Shown: in pieces, positions 9,330-18,740 of the stretch
How positions within the stretch are numbered: position 1 is the stretch's first letter
How the letters are laid out: each line of letters starts with the position of its first letter
Origin: an uncultured Lachnospiraceae bacterium
GTDB lineage: Bacteria > Bacillota > Clostridia > Lachnospirales > Lachnospiraceae
Assembly (NCBI GenBank): GCA_947384285.1
Contig: CANDGI010000015.1
Coordinates: 1-64,000 of the forward strand
Length of the DNA stretch: 64,000 nucleotides
Direction: 5' to 3'
Program-made: the position numbers and the translations under genes
The notes under the pieces: generated by a model
Told to the model about the DNA's origin: nothing
Databases searched by the model: none
What the model saw: only the letters and a program-made list of their open reading frames with translations

Positions 9330-11459
9330 ATGAGTAAGAAAAAGAAGAAAAAGAAGAAATACCGTGTGTTTTGGTTTTTTGCAAAACTTCAAATTTTACT
9401 GCTTGTATTGGTGGCCGGGGCATTGGGGTGGTACTATTACGGAGGCTACGCCCAGAAGGTGGGGGCTTTGCAGCGGGAGGCTAAGATGCTGGTGCAAAGC
9501 TCCAGCGAGACAACCTTCCGTTCTGTCCAGACCAGCCTTGTGTATGATGCCAATGGCAAGCTGATTTCTACGCTGAAAGGCGAGAAGGATGTGTATTATC
9601 TGGAATATGAGGATATTCCAGCCTATGCTGTGGCGGCTATGATCAGCATTGAGGACAAAAAATTTTACCGCCACAATGGAATTGACGTAAAGGCTATTAT
9701 GCGTGCGGCAAAGGCAATGATAGAAAACGGGGAGGTAACCCAGGGAGGAAGCACCATTACCCAGCAGCTTTCCAAGCTGATTTTCCTTACCCAGGAGCGT
9801 ACCTGGGAACGCAAGATTGAAGAAATGTTTATTGCGGTGGGGCTGGAAAAGGTGTACAGCAAGGATAAAATCATGGAATTTTATCTGAATAATGTTTATT
9901 TTGGGAATGGATATTATGGCATCCAGGCGGCAAGCAAAGGATATTTCAGCGCAGACGCCAAGGATCTTTCCCTTTCCCAGATTGCTTTTTTATGCGCAAT
10001 TCCCAATAATCCCAGCCTGTATGATCCGGTGGCAAAGATGGAAAATACCATCAAGAGGCGGGATAGGATTCTTCATCAGATGCTGGAGGATGGGAAAATC
10101 AGCCAGACCACCTGTGAGCAGGCAAAGGCAGAGGTGATTACCTTGAACCGCCCCGAAAAAACAAAAAATGATTATGTGGAGACCTACACCTATTACTGTG
10201 CGATCCGGGCATTGATGAAACAGCAGGGGTTCCAGTTTAAGGCAGAATTTTCCTCCGAGGAGGAAAAAGCCAGGTATCAGGAAGAGTATGATGCGCTGTA
10301 TGAGGAATGCCAGAAAAACCTTTATACCCAGGGGTATCGGATTTATACGTCCATTGATTTGGATATGCAGCAGATGCTGCAGGAATCCGTGGATAACAAC
10401 CTGGCGGAATTCACGGAACAGAAAGAAGACGGAATTTTTACGCTGCAAAGCTCTGCAGTATGTATTGACAATCATACCGGGCATGTGAAAGCCATTGTAG
10501 GAGGAAGAAACCAGAACCTTCCCGGTTACACCTTAAACCGGGCGTACCAGAGCTTCCGCCAGCCTGGCAGCGCCATTAAGCCGCTGATTGTGTATACGCC
10601 TGCATTGGAGGGGAAATATACGCCGGATACCATTGTCCAGGATGTGAAGACAGAGGAGGGTCCGTCGAATTCAAGCGGATATTATGAAGGGGATATTACC
10701 TTGCGGCAGGCAGTGGCAGCCTCAAAAAATACGGTTGCCTGGAACTTGCTAGAGGAGATGACGCCCCAGGCAGGCCTTGCTTATTTAAAAGAAATGAAAT
10801 TTTCCAGGCTGGACCGGAAGGATGAACGTCCTACCAGTGCATTGGGCGGATTTACCAATGGTGTTTCCGCTGTGGAAATGGCTTCTGGCTATGCCGCAAT
10901 CGCCAATGACGGGAAATTCCGTGAGCCCACCTGCATTGTGAAAATCACTGATGCAAAGGATGAGGTGATTCTGGAAACAGAGACCGAGGAAGTTGAGGTG
11001 TATAAAGAGAATGCTGCCCGCATGATGACAGATATGCTGGTATCGGCGGTGCAGGAGGGAACCGGACGGGGTCTTGCATTGAGCAGCATGCCCTCAGCAG
11101 GGAAAACCGGAACCACCAATGACAATAAAGATGGATGGTTTGCGGGGTATACAAGCTATTATACCACCAGTGTCTGGGTAGGGTACGATATGCCAAGAGA
11201 GCTGCCCGGACTTTCCGGTTCCAGTTATCCAGGAAGTATCTGGAGGACTTTTATGGAACAGGTGCACCAGGGATTAGAACCTGTGGATTTTTTGCCTTAT
11301 ATTGATGAAAACCAGGAACCCATGGACGGGCAGCAAAATGAAACAGAATATCCAGAAGAAGAAATCCCCCTGGAAAACATCGATGAACCCCAAGAGGAAG
11401 TTCCCCCGGAGGATACAGGGGAACCCTGGGAAGATGTCTCTCCAGGGCAGGTGGGATAG
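9330..11459 (+). CDS. Class A penicillin-binding protein (GT51 + transpeptidase)
   Basis: Bifunctional peptidoglycan synthase of 709 residues, PBP1A type. It has a cytoplasmic run of lysines (3-10), one membrane anchor (about 15-38), a glycosyltransferase 51 domain (about 75-250) with catalytic Glu108 in EDKKFYRH and the GGSTITQQL motif, then the transpeptidase domain with Ser414-x-x-Lys417, Ser465-Lys-Asn467 and Lys592-Thr-Gly594. The C-terminal tail (about 660-709) is acidic and proline-rich, as often in Firmicutes. It polymerises and cross-links cell wall outside the membrane. The ribosome site is weak because the upstream DNA is a tandem repeat; the start is fixed by the membrane anchor. 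Confidence 0.93.
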   Translation: MSKKKKKKKKYRVFWFFAKLQILLLVLVAGALGWYYYGGYAQKVGALQREAKMLVQSSSETTFRSVQTSLVYDANGKLISTLKGEKDVYYLEYEDIPAYAVAAMISIEDKKFYRHNGIDVKAIMRAAKAMIENGEVTQGGSTITQQLSKLIFLTQERTWERKIEEMFIAVGLEKVYSKDKIMEFYLNNVYFGNGYYGIQAASKGYFSADAKDLSLSQIAFLCAIPNNPSLYDPVAKMENTIKRRDRILHQMLEDGKISQTTCEQAKAEVITLNRPEKTKNDYVETYTYYCAIRALMKQQGFQFKAEFSSEEEKARYQEEYDALYEECQKNLYTQGYRIYTSIDLDMQQMLQESVDNNLAEFTEQKEDGIFTLQSSAVCIDNHTGHVKAIVGGRNQNLPGYTLNRAYQSFRQPGSAIKPLIVYTPALEGKYTPDTIVQDVKTEEGPSNSSGYYEGDITLRQAVAASKNTVAWNLLEEMTPQAGLAYLKEMKFSRLDRKDERPTSALGGFTNGVSAVEMASGYAAIANDGKFREPTCIVKITDAKDEVILETETEEVEVYKENAARMMTDMLVSAVQEGTGRGLALSSMPSAGKTGTTNDNKDGWFAGYTSYYTTSVWVGYDMPRELPGLSGSSYPGSIWRTFMEQVHQGLEPVDFLPYIDENQEPMDGQQNETEYPEEEIPLENIDEPQEEVPPEDTGEPWEDVSPGQVG

Positions 11460-11525
11460 CCTTTCCGTCCGTCTTCCAATATAAAAAATCTGCCGTAGTA
11501 TTAGGAAAGCAGCTAGTCCGCCAAA

Positions 11526-11708
11526 TTAAGCTTCGGTTCCATCAATCCTGCAAATATAGACACGGTATTCCCGGAGGATTGGCATGCCTCCAAACTGCAG
11601 GTATTCTTGGGATTTTTCTTCCATTGTAACATCAGCTTCAAATTCATAGAAAGTCAAAAAGTCTCCGACTTCGAAATCCGAAAGTTTTTTACTGCTTGAA
11701 ATGCCTGC
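11526..11708 (-). pseudogene. Remnant of a DUF4143/AAA_14-type ATPase
   Basis: Minus-strand reading contains KKLSDFEVGDFLTF and, about 25 residues on, EYLQFGGMPILREY. The FxxYLxFGGMP pattern is a hallmark of the DUF4143 region of archaeal-type AAA_14 ATPases. Only about 60 codons remain, with no Walker motifs, so it is a decayed fragment. The rest of 11460-11758 shows nothing else. Confidence 0.35.
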
Positions 11709-11758
11709 CTGTTTTTTATATAATTTAGACAAAGAAATCTTAGGAAAGGAATATTGCC

Positions 11759-12319
11759 ATGCCACCAGCTTATGCACAGGAAGAATGCTATACGATTCAT
11801 GATATTTTTGCCCTGCCAGATGGAACACGAGCCGAGTTGATTAATGGACAAATCTATTACATGGCGCCGCCTAGCCGGAAACACCAGGACATTGCAGGAG
11901 AACTTTTTGGAATAATCCGAGAATATATCAAATCAAAAAATGGCTCATGCAGGCCTTACGTGGCGCCTTTTGCTGTATTTTTGAACAAGGACGATAAAAA
12001 TTATGTGGAACCGGATATCAGTGTTATATGTGATCCCCAAAAATTACATGATAAGGGATGCGTGGGAGCACCTGATTGGATGATTGAGATTGTATCACCA
12101 GGCAGCAGGCAGATGGATTATTATACAAAGCTGTTTAAATACCGCACTGCTGGCATTAGGGAATACTGGATTGTTGATCCAGAGAAAAACCGAATTCTTG
12201 TATATAACTTCGAATCAGAAGAGACTGGGGACTACACCTTTTCCGATTCGGTAAAAGCTGGCATCTATGATGATTTATACATTAACTTTTCAGATATTGC
12301 AAAATTGTTGAAAAGTTAA
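11759..12319 (+). CDS. Uma2 family (DUF820) nuclease-like protein
   Basis: Protein of 186 residues with the typical Uma2 pattern: RAELINGQIYYMAPPS near residue 24, VEPDISVIC, then PDWMIEIVSPGSRQMDYYTKLFKYRTAGIREYWIVDP. This is a PD-(D/E)XK nuclease fold with the acidic residues in place. The family is expanded in cyanobacteria and scattered in Firmicutes; its role is not settled. A good ribosome site (AGGAAAGGA) precedes the ATG. A short decayed copy of the C-terminus of this family appears near 18.65 kb, which suggests mobile behaviour. Confidence 0.88.
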   Translation: MPPAYAQEECYTIHDIFALPDGTRAELINGQIYYMAPPSRKHQDIAGELFGIIREYIKSKNGSCRPYVAPFAVFLNKDDKNYVEPDISVICDPQKLHDKGCVGAPDWMIEIVSPGSRQMDYYTKLFKYRTAGIREYWIVDPEKNRILVYNFESEETGDYTFSDSVKAGIYDDLYINFSDIAKLLKS

Positions 12320-12468
12320 TGTACAAAAGCGGGAGGTCAAATTCGATTTTCAAACACGTTCTAGGGCACGGCTTTATTCCCGCTTGCAATGAGCCAAGCA
12401 GCCGCGCCCTGGCGGAATTCGTCAAATATCCATGCAAGCATGCCCGTTTTCCTCATTGCTCGCGAAAA

Positions 12469-12499
12469 TAAAGAGAGGCACAAAGTAAACCTCTCTTTA
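12469..12499 (-). terminator. Terminator of the ABC transporter operon
   Basis: Stem TAAAGAGAGG/CCTCTCTTTA with an 11-base loop, just past the permease stop at 12523 and followed on the minus strand by a T-rich tail. The rest of 12320-12468 holds a weak 8-bp stem (12327-12334 with 12378-12385) and no gene. Confidence 0.7.
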
Positions 12500-12522
12500 A
12501 AAACATTGCCATCTGGCTCTTC

Positions 12523-15363
12523 TCATACATTCTCATTCTTCAGCACATCAATGGTATTCTCCTTCTTTATCTTGCTCATGGAATAAAGCATCGTAACAAA
12601 CACCACAAGGAACACGCTTCCCACTGCAATGGCAATGCTGTACCAGGGAATGAAGAAATTAGTATCCAGCCCATTGGAGATAGTATGGTAAATATACCAG
12701 GTTACCAGGAAAGACACCGGAAGCCCATAGAGCAGCCCTTTAAATCCATAGAGCAAACATTCAAAATTCATCATCCGGGTAAATCCTTTCGGAGTCATCC
12801 CCACAGATTTCAACATGGCAAACTCCCTGCGCCTTAGGTTGATATTGGTGGAAATGGTGTTAAATACATTTGCCGCCGCAATCAGTGAGATCAGCGTGAT
12901 AAACCCGAAGGCAAACACATTGACAACTGTCATCATGGCTCGGTCGCTTTCCACGCTGGCCGCATAGTCATAGAGGCTGTCGGCGGGCAGGCCCTTTGCA
13001 GCCAGCAGTTTGTGCATGGCCTCGTAAGTCTGCGTATGGTTCTCGCATTGGAATAATAACCGTGCGCTAAGCTGTTCCCCAGGCGGGTTGCTGGGAATGT
13101 CCCAGTATTCTGTGTCAGGATCCAGAGCGGAAAATACATTGTCCACAAAGCTGTAAGGGAAAAACAGCCGGAGGTAATCTGCATCATCGGAAAACAGCGC
13201 CGGAGCCTTTTTTGCAACCGTGCCCAGGGAGAGGGGGATGGTCAGGCAGCTTTCTTCCAGCGAAGCAGTTTTTTGTGTATCATCATCACTGTCATATGCC
13301 CAATATCTGCACTGGATTTCCCCTGTCTGCATATTCGTTTCAAGATAAGCGGAATCATAATTGCCATTCTGGCGTATCAGGTGCAGATCTATACTCAGAT
13401 TGTCATGTTTCGCGTTGGAAAACAGAGCATGGCTGTAGTACCTGCCGTCTGTTCCGTTGTATTGCCTTAGGGTATCCACGGCCACTGCGGCAGGATGCTC
13501 TTTATCGTAAAAGATGGATTCGGGCAGGCTCTGTTCTTCCAGGTAGCTTAGGAACGCATTGTCTTCTAAAAAAATTATCTCAAAATCTATCAGGGTGGAT
13601 TCATGTTCCTGGTAATCGCTGCCCTGCTCCATTGCAAGCTGTTTCTGGTAGTCCAGGAATTCCTGGCTGGCCGTATCGTTTTTGAGTGTTCCAGTTAAAT
13701 ACAGTTCAGCGCTGTAGGCAGCGGCTGTAACATTTTTAACTTCCTTCATTTCAGACAGCAGAGTATCAATCGAGGGTCCGCCGTCTGGATGGAAGGTATA
13801 AAAAATGTCATAGCCGGAATCTGAAATGACAGTCCTAACGGATTTGGTCAGGTAGCTGCACCAGCTGCTGGTGGAAATAAACAGCACGATGCTAAGGAAC
13901 AGGGAAATTACGGTAGCACGGTATTTCTTCCGGTTGCGTTTATAATTTTTTGCTGCAATCATCCCCTCAAAGCCAAAAAGCTTTTCTGTAAGCCGGGAAG
14001 TTTTTACCTTGCCGGGGCGGATGGAAATATCAGTTGTCTGCCGGATGGCATCAATGGCAGATATTTTCACTGCACGCCTTACCGGAATATAGGCAGAAAT
14101 CAGAATAGTCAGCAGTGAAACGCAAATGGCCACAGCCAGAGCCGGGAAGGAAGGATACAGGTTCAGTGACACTTCTTTGGCTGGCCCCAGGGAAAGGATA
14201 AACCGGGCTGCTGCATAATTGCTGACTGAGCCGGGAATGCCAAGGACGCTGGCAATCATGTCTTTGGTGAAAAAGAAAGTAACGCCAATGCCCAAAAGCC
14301 CTGATAAAATCCCAAGAGGAATGCCGATGCAGCTTAGGAAGAAAGCTTCAAATAATACGCTTCTGGTTAGCTGTCTTTTGGTGGCTCCAATGGAGGATAA
14401 TAGTCCAAACTGTTTGGTCCGTTCACTGACGGAAATGGAAAATGCATTGTAAATCAGTGAGATGGAACCGAACATAATAATGGCAATTAAGATAGCGGCA
14501 AGGCCGAATAAAACACTGTTGTACCGGCTTTCCCCAGAGTACCCGTAAAGGCGCAGCAGGCTGTAATTTATCTCCAGGGAGCAGTTTACAGAAGTCTGCT
14601 CCAGCTCATTACAAATAGCCTGCATGATGGGGACGGCATTTCTCCCGGAAGTTGTGCAAACATACATATTGTAAAGATGTTCGTTGTTATTGTCCCCAGC
14701 CGTCAATGCAGTGTAAGAGGGAGAAGAATAATCCTCAAAGGATGGACGCTGGTAGAATCCCACAATCTTATAAGTCCTGGATTCCACAGGCACAAGCTTT
14801 TCAGTATCAGATGTTTCCTGGTCTTCATCAAGGTGGTTCAGATAAGGCGTATGGTTGGTTAATGCCGCACCGCTGCTATCTGTCCGGGTTCCCAGGGTGA
14901 GCTCCAGGGTTTCATCCAGGTCATACTTAACACCGCCATTTGTGGAAAGATGGTCGGGAAGTAAAAGCTCGCTGTTATTTTCCGGCATCCGTCCGCGGGT
15001 CAGGTGCAGGGGCATCATATCCGTAAAATCCTGCTGGATGCCATATACGCCCAGGTACGGTTTGTCTTCATTGGTGCAGTTTTCCAGAAAAGCAAAACCT
15101 AAAAGCTCCAAAGAGGCGGTTTGCTGTACCTGGCTGTTAGAGCGGAGGTCTTTGGCGTCTTCCCCAGTAATGTCATGGAGAGCACCATACCAGCTTCCGT
15201 CCTGGTAAATGGCAGATTCAATCAGCCAGTGCCGCAGTGAGGAGATGCTGATGGTGGTAGCAGAGAACATGGCTGCGGAAAGGATGATGCCTACAATGGT
15301 AACCAGTGTACGGGTGCGGTTTTTCTGGAGATTTTTCAAAGTGGCTTTCTGGAAAATGTTCAT
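12523..15363 (-). CDS. ABC transporter permease, FtsX/MacB type
   Basis: Membrane protein of 946 residues. One N-terminal membrane segment is followed by a large extracellular region, a block of three or four segments with the ERTKQFGLLSSIGATKRQL motif of FtsX permeases (about 315-430), a second large extracellular region, and a final block with RRREFAMLKSVGMTPKGF. This duplicated FtsX arrangement is typical of lantibiotic or peptide-responsive ABC exporters in Firmicutes. It overlaps the ATPase gene by four bases. The linked two-component system suggests induction by an envelope-active compound. Confidence 0.9.
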   Translation of the reverse strand: MNIFQKATLKNLQKNRTRTLVTIVGIILSAAMFSATTISISSLRHWLIESAIYQDGSWYGALHDITGEDAKDLRSNSQVQQTASLELLGFAFLENCTNEDKPYLGVYGIQQDFTDMMPLHLTRGRMPENNSELLLPDHLSTNGGVKYDLDETLELTLGTRTDSSGAALTNHTPYLNHLDEDQETSDTEKLVPVESRTYKIVGFYQRPSFEDYSSPSYTALTAGDNNNEHLYNMYVCTTSGRNAVPIMQAICNELEQTSVNCSLEINYSLLRLYGYSGESRYNSVLFGLAAILIAIIMFGSISLIYNAFSISVSERTKQFGLLSSIGATKRQLTRSVLFEAFFLSCIGIPLGILSGLLGIGVTFFFTKDMIASVLGIPGSVSNYAAARFILSLGPAKEVSLNLYPSFPALAVAICVSLLTILISAYIPVRRAVKISAIDAIRQTTDISIRPGKVKTSRLTEKLFGFEGMIAAKNYKRNRKKYRATVISLFLSIVLFISTSSWCSYLTKSVRTVISDSGYDIFYTFHPDGGPSIDTLLSEMKEVKNVTAAAYSAELYLTGTLKNDTASQEFLDYQKQLAMEQGSDYQEHESTLIDFEIIFLEDNAFLSYLEEQSLPESIFYDKEHPAAVAVDTLRQYNGTDGRYYSHALFSNAKHDNLSIDLHLIRQNGNYDSAYLETNMQTGEIQCRYWAYDSDDDTQKTASLEESCLTIPLSLGTVAKKAPALFSDDADYLRLFFPYSFVDNVFSALDPDTEYWDIPSNPPGEQLSARLLFQCENHTQTYEAMHKLLAAKGLPADSLYDYAASVESDRAMMTVVNVFAFGFITLISLIAAANVFNTISTNINLRRREFAMLKSVGMTPKGFTRMMNFECLLYGFKGLLYGLPVSFLVTWYIYHTISNGLDTNFFIPWYSIAIAVGSVFLVVFVTMLYSMSKIKKENTIDVLKNENV

Positions 15364-16043
15364 GCCCGAATCACCTCATCCCTTATAATTTTCCCATCTT
15401 CCAGGGCAATGATACGGTTGGCCTGGAGGGCAATATTTTCATCATGGGTGATGACGATCAATGTCTGTTTGTAGGTTTCGTTGGAGTACTTTAACAGTTC
15501 CACAATTTCCTGGCTGTTTTTGGAGTCCAGGTTTCCGGTGGGCTCGTCGGCAAGCACCACTGCCGGGGCATTCATCAAAGCACGGCCGATGGAGGCCCGC
15601 TGCTGCTGCCCGCCGGAGAGCTGGTTGGGCAGGTGGTTTTCCCGGCCTTTCAAAGACAAGATGGTAAGAAGCTCATCTAACCGCTGTTTGTTGACTTCAC
15701 GGCTGTCCATCAATACCGGCAGCGTCATGTTTTCAACTACGTTCAGTACAGGGATTAAGTTGTAAAACTGATAAATCAACCCTACCTGCCGTCTGCGGAA
15801 GACTGCAAGCTGGCTTTCGTTCTGGGCATAGACGTCTGTCCCTTCCATGTATACCTTGCCCAAGGTAGGGATGTCTACGCCGCCCAAAACGTGGAGCAAT
15901 GTGGATTTCCCAGAGCCGGAAGGCCCGATGATAGCAAGGAATTCACCCTTGCAGACGGAGAAGGATACGTCGTCCAATGCCTTGACCTGGTTTTCCCCAG
16001 AGCCGTAGATTTTTGTTAAATGCTCTGCTTTTAAGATTTCCAT
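15360..16043 (-). CDS. ABC transporter ATPase, LolD/MacB type
   Basis: ATPase of 227 residues. Walker [10 protein letters not shown] (40-48), Q-loop, signature LSGGQQQR, Walker [13 protein letters not shown] and the switch histidine in VITHDE are all intact. It drives the FtsX-type permease encoded by the overlapping next gene. Its upstream region (16044-16157) carries three GTGAC direct repeats and a minus-strand TAGAAT -10 box (16091-16096), so the ABC pair has its own regulated promoter. Confidence 0.95.
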   Translation of the reverse strand: MEILKAEHLTKIYGSGENQVKALDDVSFSVCKGEFLAIIGPSGSGKSTLLHVLGGVDIPTLGKVYMEGTDVYAQNESQLAVFRRRQVGLIYQFYNLIPVLNVVENMTLPVLMDSREVNKQRLDELLTILSLKGRENHLPNQLSGGQQQRASIGRALMNAPAVVLADEPTGNLDSKNSQEIVELLKYSNETYKQTLIVITHDENIALQANRIIALEDGKIIRDEVIRA

Positions 16044-16106
16044 ATGTTTTAACCTCTTTTCCTGTGCACATTTTTTATTTTCTGAATCTTATTCTAACCA
16101 GGCAGG

Positions 16107-16133
16107 GTGACAGGGCAGTGACTTCTTTGTGAC
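16107..16133 (-). promoter_or_regulatory. Three GTGAC direct repeats, response-regulator site
   Basis: GTGAC (plus-strand reading) occurs at 16107, 16118 and 16129, exactly 11 bases apart, i.e. one helical turn. This is the usual design of OmpR-family binding sites. The repeats lie just upstream of a -10 box TAGAAT (16091-16096, minus strand) that has no good -35, which fits activation by the linked regulator. Confidence 0.55.
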
Positions 16134-16157
16134 AAAACTGTCATAATGAATGATTTC

Positions 16158-17162
16158 TTAATGGGTATAGAATTTCAGGATAAACCTTGCGCCCCCCTCC
16201 GGTCGGTTCTCGGCTTTCAACGTGCCGTTTTGCTGGGAAACAATCATGCGTGCCAGAGCCAGTCCAATGCCTACGCTTTGCTGGGAAGCGGTTTTCCCTT
16301 TGTAAAACCGCTCGAACAGATGGGGAAGGTCTTCCTTGTCAAAGCCAGGGCCATTGTCTTCAATGATAATTTCTGTAAAAATAGTATTTTCTGAAAATGC
16401 AGCCTGGATGCAGCCGCCCCAGGGGGTATGTTCCATGCAGTTTTTGAGGATATTTAAGATGGCTTCCTCTGACCAGGAAAAGTCACCGGTAAATTGTACC
16501 TGGCTTGTGCCTTTGAGGGATAAGGCCTGTCCCCGAAGTTCCATTGGGATGGCCAAAGGCTCCGCAGCCTTTGCAATTAAATTTTTTACGTTTACAGATT
16601 CCTGTTGGAAATGGACAGTCCCAGCGTCCATTTTTGACATTTTTAAAAGGGCTCCTACCAGCCAGTCTATGCGGGAAAGAAGCTGCGTCAATTCCTGCAG
16701 CAGTTCTTTTTGGCGGGCAGAGGATAAATCCGGTTCCATCAAAAGGGATAAAATCAGGTTGGAAGAAGTCAAAGGTGAACGGATCTGATGGGAAATATCA
16801 GCCATGGAGTCCGCAAGGAACTGTTTGTCTTCCGCAAGAGCTGCGGCCTGCTCGCTAAGGCGCAGCGTCATTTTTGACAGTTCATTTTCCAGGATGGACA
16901 GCTCTCCTTCCCGGTATTTTTCAAAATGGATGGGAATCTGGTGATGGAGCATATCATCGATTTCCTGGCCAAGCTGCTCCAGCCTCCGGTATCTGCGCCA
17001 GGTAATCCAGTAATGGGAAGCGATATACAAAAGAGAAAACATAAACCATAGTGTGCTGATATGAGATGGAAAGAAATAGCTTAGGCACAGGGAAAAGAGA
17101 AACAAAAATAGATGCCAGAGCAGGCTTTGCCTGATTTCAGGGTTACGGAAAAATTTCAGCAT
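16158..17162 (-). CDS. Sensor histidine kinase
   Basis: Kinase of 334 residues with two short membrane segments near the N-terminus (about 13-30 and 37-53) and almost no extracellular loop, as in intramembrane-sensing kinases linked to ABC exporters. His125 is in DISHQIRSPLTS; N-box NILKNCMEH, G1 EDNGPGFD, F-box LFERFY and G2 GIGLALA follow. The start at 17162 is chosen because GGAGGT lies upstream; a start at 17213 has no ribosome site. It has its own promoter and is unusually separated from its regulator gene by about 450 bases. Confidence 0.9.
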   Translation of the reverse strand: MLKFFRNPEIRQSLLWHLFLFLFSLCLSYFFPSHISTLWFMFSLLYIASHYWITWRRYRRLEQLGQEIDDMLHHQIPIHFEKYREGELSILENELSKMTLRLSEQAAALAEDKQFLADSMADISHQIRSPLTSSNLILSLLMEPDLSSARQKELLQELTQLLSRIDWLVGALLKMSKMDAGTVHFQQESVNVKNLIAKAAEPLAIPMELRGQALSLKGTSQVQFTGDFSWSEEAILNILKNCMEHTPWGGCIQAAFSENTIFTEIIIEDNGPGFDKEDLPHLFERFYKGKTASQQSVGIGLALARMIVSQQNGTLKAENRPEGGARFILKFYTH

Positions 17163-17196
17163 AAGATACCTCCAGTGGTGTTTGGCAGTCTGTGAT

Positions 17197-17214
17197 ATTG
17201 CACAATTGTGCAAT
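17197..17214. promoter_or_regulatory. Perfect 18-bp palindrome in the kinase leader
   Basis: ATTGCACAATTGTGCAAT, perfectly symmetrical, lies between the kinase promoter (17229-17257) and its start. It has the size and symmetry of an operator for a dimeric regulator. Confidence 0.45.
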
Positions 17215-17228
17215 AAAGCATTAAACGT

Positions 17229-17257
17229 ATTTTACCATATGGAGAGAATGATTCCAA
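17229..17257 (-). promoter_or_regulatory. Promoter of the sensor kinase
   Basis: Minus strand: TTGGAA (17252-17257), 17-base spacer, TAAAAT (17229-17234). Nearly the same sequence, including most of the spacer, precedes the response-regulator gene. Confidence 0.6.
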
Positions 17258-17394
17258 GACCTTTTAAAAGAGTGTTTTCATAACCCTTGAAATCTGATAT
17301 TTATAAGCAATAACAGCACATGGAAAGCCTCAATAAGAACCAAATAATGGAGAATACGGTATAAAGTTTAAAAAATTTCATATCCTATAATATG

Positions 17395-17435
17395 GTTATG
17401 GCAGATTTGGAATTGGATTCCAAATCTGCCATAAC
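17395..17435. repeat. Long perfect hairpin, 18-bp stem
   Basis: GTTATGGCAGATTTGGAA (17395-17412) and its exact complement (17418-17435) flank a 5-base loop. No T-run follows directly. The rest of the 17258-17611 gap shows no convincing gene. Confidence 0.7.
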
Positions 17436-17611
17436 TATTCAGCAGAAAGGGAAAATAGGATATGGATTCTATTAGAAGAGCATCCGCATCCTTGAACTTT
17501 CCGGCCTGTCTATGCGTAAAAGTATGGGAACAGGATGAAGAGAAAGGGCGGAGCGGGTTCTATGCAGACTATGTAAAGACTTATATAGAGCGGGCTGCAT
17601 ATCATTTCCAG

Positions 17612-18289
17612 TTAATCCCCCATTTTATAGCCCATGCCCCGGATAGTCTTAATCAGCAGGGGGTTTTGTGGGTCTTCTTCAATTTTTTCCCGCAGCCGTT
17701 TGATATATACGGTCAATGTATTGTCATTGACAAATTCCCCGGCCATATCCCAGAGGGCGTCCAGAAGCTGCAAACGGGACAGGACGATATCCTTATTATT
17801 CATAAAATATAAAAGAAGCCGGTATTCCAGGGCAGAGAGAAGGATTTCCCGGCCGTCTTTGGATACAGTGCCCCGGTTCACATCCACGGTCAGATTCCGG
17901 TATTCCAGCAGGGCATTGGCTTTGCCGTAGCGGCGCAGGATGTTGTGGATGCGGGAAACCAGTTCCCTTGGACGGAATGGTTTGGCGATGTAATCATCCG
18001 CACCCAGATCCAGGCCTGTGACCACGCTGTATTCATCCCCTGACGCCGTTAGGAAAATCACAGGAAGGCTGGTGGTTGATTTCACCGCCCGGCAGATGGC
18101 GAATCCATTGCCCTCTGCCAGGGAAACATCCAGCAGCAGCAGATCAAAATCAGCGGCGGATGCCTCAATTAGCGCCAGAGCCTTTGCCTGCCCATCTACC
18201 GCGGTGATGGCAAAACCTTCTTTTTGTAAAAATTCTGTTAAGTTGGTAACAATGCTTTTGTCGTCTTCTACCAATAAAATATGTGTCAT
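17612..18289 (-). CDS. Response regulator, OmpR family
   Basis: Regulator of 225 residues. The receiver domain has the acidic pair Asp9-Asp10 and phospho-acceptor Asp54 (LLLLDVS), and the switch Thr and Lys in FLTAS and YIAKPFRPRE. The C-terminal winged helix (about 125-225) matches the OmpR/PhoB class. The ATG at 18289 has GGAGATGG upstream; the longer reading to 18367 would run through the promoter. It probably acts with the adjacent kinase and binds the GTGAC repeats before the ABC genes. Confidence 0.92.
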   Translation of the reverse strand: MTHILLVEDDKSIVTNLTEFLQKEGFAITAVDGQAKALALIEASAADFDLLLLDVSLAEGNGFAICRAVKSTTSLPVIFLTASGDEYSVVTGLDLGADDYIAKPFRPRELVSRIHNILRRYGKANALLEYRNLTVDVNRGTVSKDGREILLSALEYRLLLYFMNNKDIVLSRLQLLDALWDMAGEFVNDNTLTVYIKRLREKIEEDPQNPLLIKTIRGMGYKMGD

Positions 18290-18338
18290 AAAACTGCCAT
18301 CTCCATTCAGGTTTAGAATGTCAAAAATAGTTAGCAAT

Positions 18339-18367
18339 ATTTTATCATATGAAGAGAAGGATTCCAA
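18339..18367 (-). promoter_or_regulatory. Promoter of the response regulator
   Basis: Minus strand: TTGGAA (18362-18367), 17-base spacer, TAAAAT (18339-18344); a near copy of the kinase promoter at 17229-17257. Confidence 0.6.
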
Positions 18368-18379
18368 GGCTTTTGTACT

Positions 18380-18720
18380 TTGATGCTGTTTGGGATAAGA
18401 TGTGCATATATATCAATACGGTATTTTTGTGGTTTACAGCTAAGTCCACCTAAATATGGTAAGGATGTTAAGATAGATGGCTATACAGGTGAGAAGTACC
18501 AGATGACGAACGGGCAGAGCTTATTGACGACCAGAGATTTCTGTTATTTGTGGCAAAATAAACTGTATGACCGGGATGCAGCGGAGCGCCCGATCGGATA
18601 ATTAAAATCGTGTTCCTTAGCAACGTGTCTATGGACTAATATACAAAATGATCTTTACATCTGCGAAGATCTGTATATCAACTTTTTAATCTATTGGATA
18701 TTTGGCCAAAAGAAAAACGT
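18380..18720 (+). pseudogene. Decayed coding DNA, includes Uma2 C-terminal remnant
   Basis: One open stretch (18380-18601) reads DVKIDGYTGEKYQMTNG and further residues that I cannot assign. After its stop, about 18650-18680 reads NDLYICEDLYINF, close to the DDLYINFSDIAKLL end of the Uma2 protein at 11759-12319. No start, ribosome site or full domain remains. Confidence 0.35.
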
Positions 18721-18740
18721 TTTCAGGAGTTTATATAAAG

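Noticed and set aside
17462-17812. Plus-strand frame of 116 codons between kinase and regulator
   Set aside because: Most of it runs antisense to the response regulator C-terminus, and it has no convincing ribosome site.
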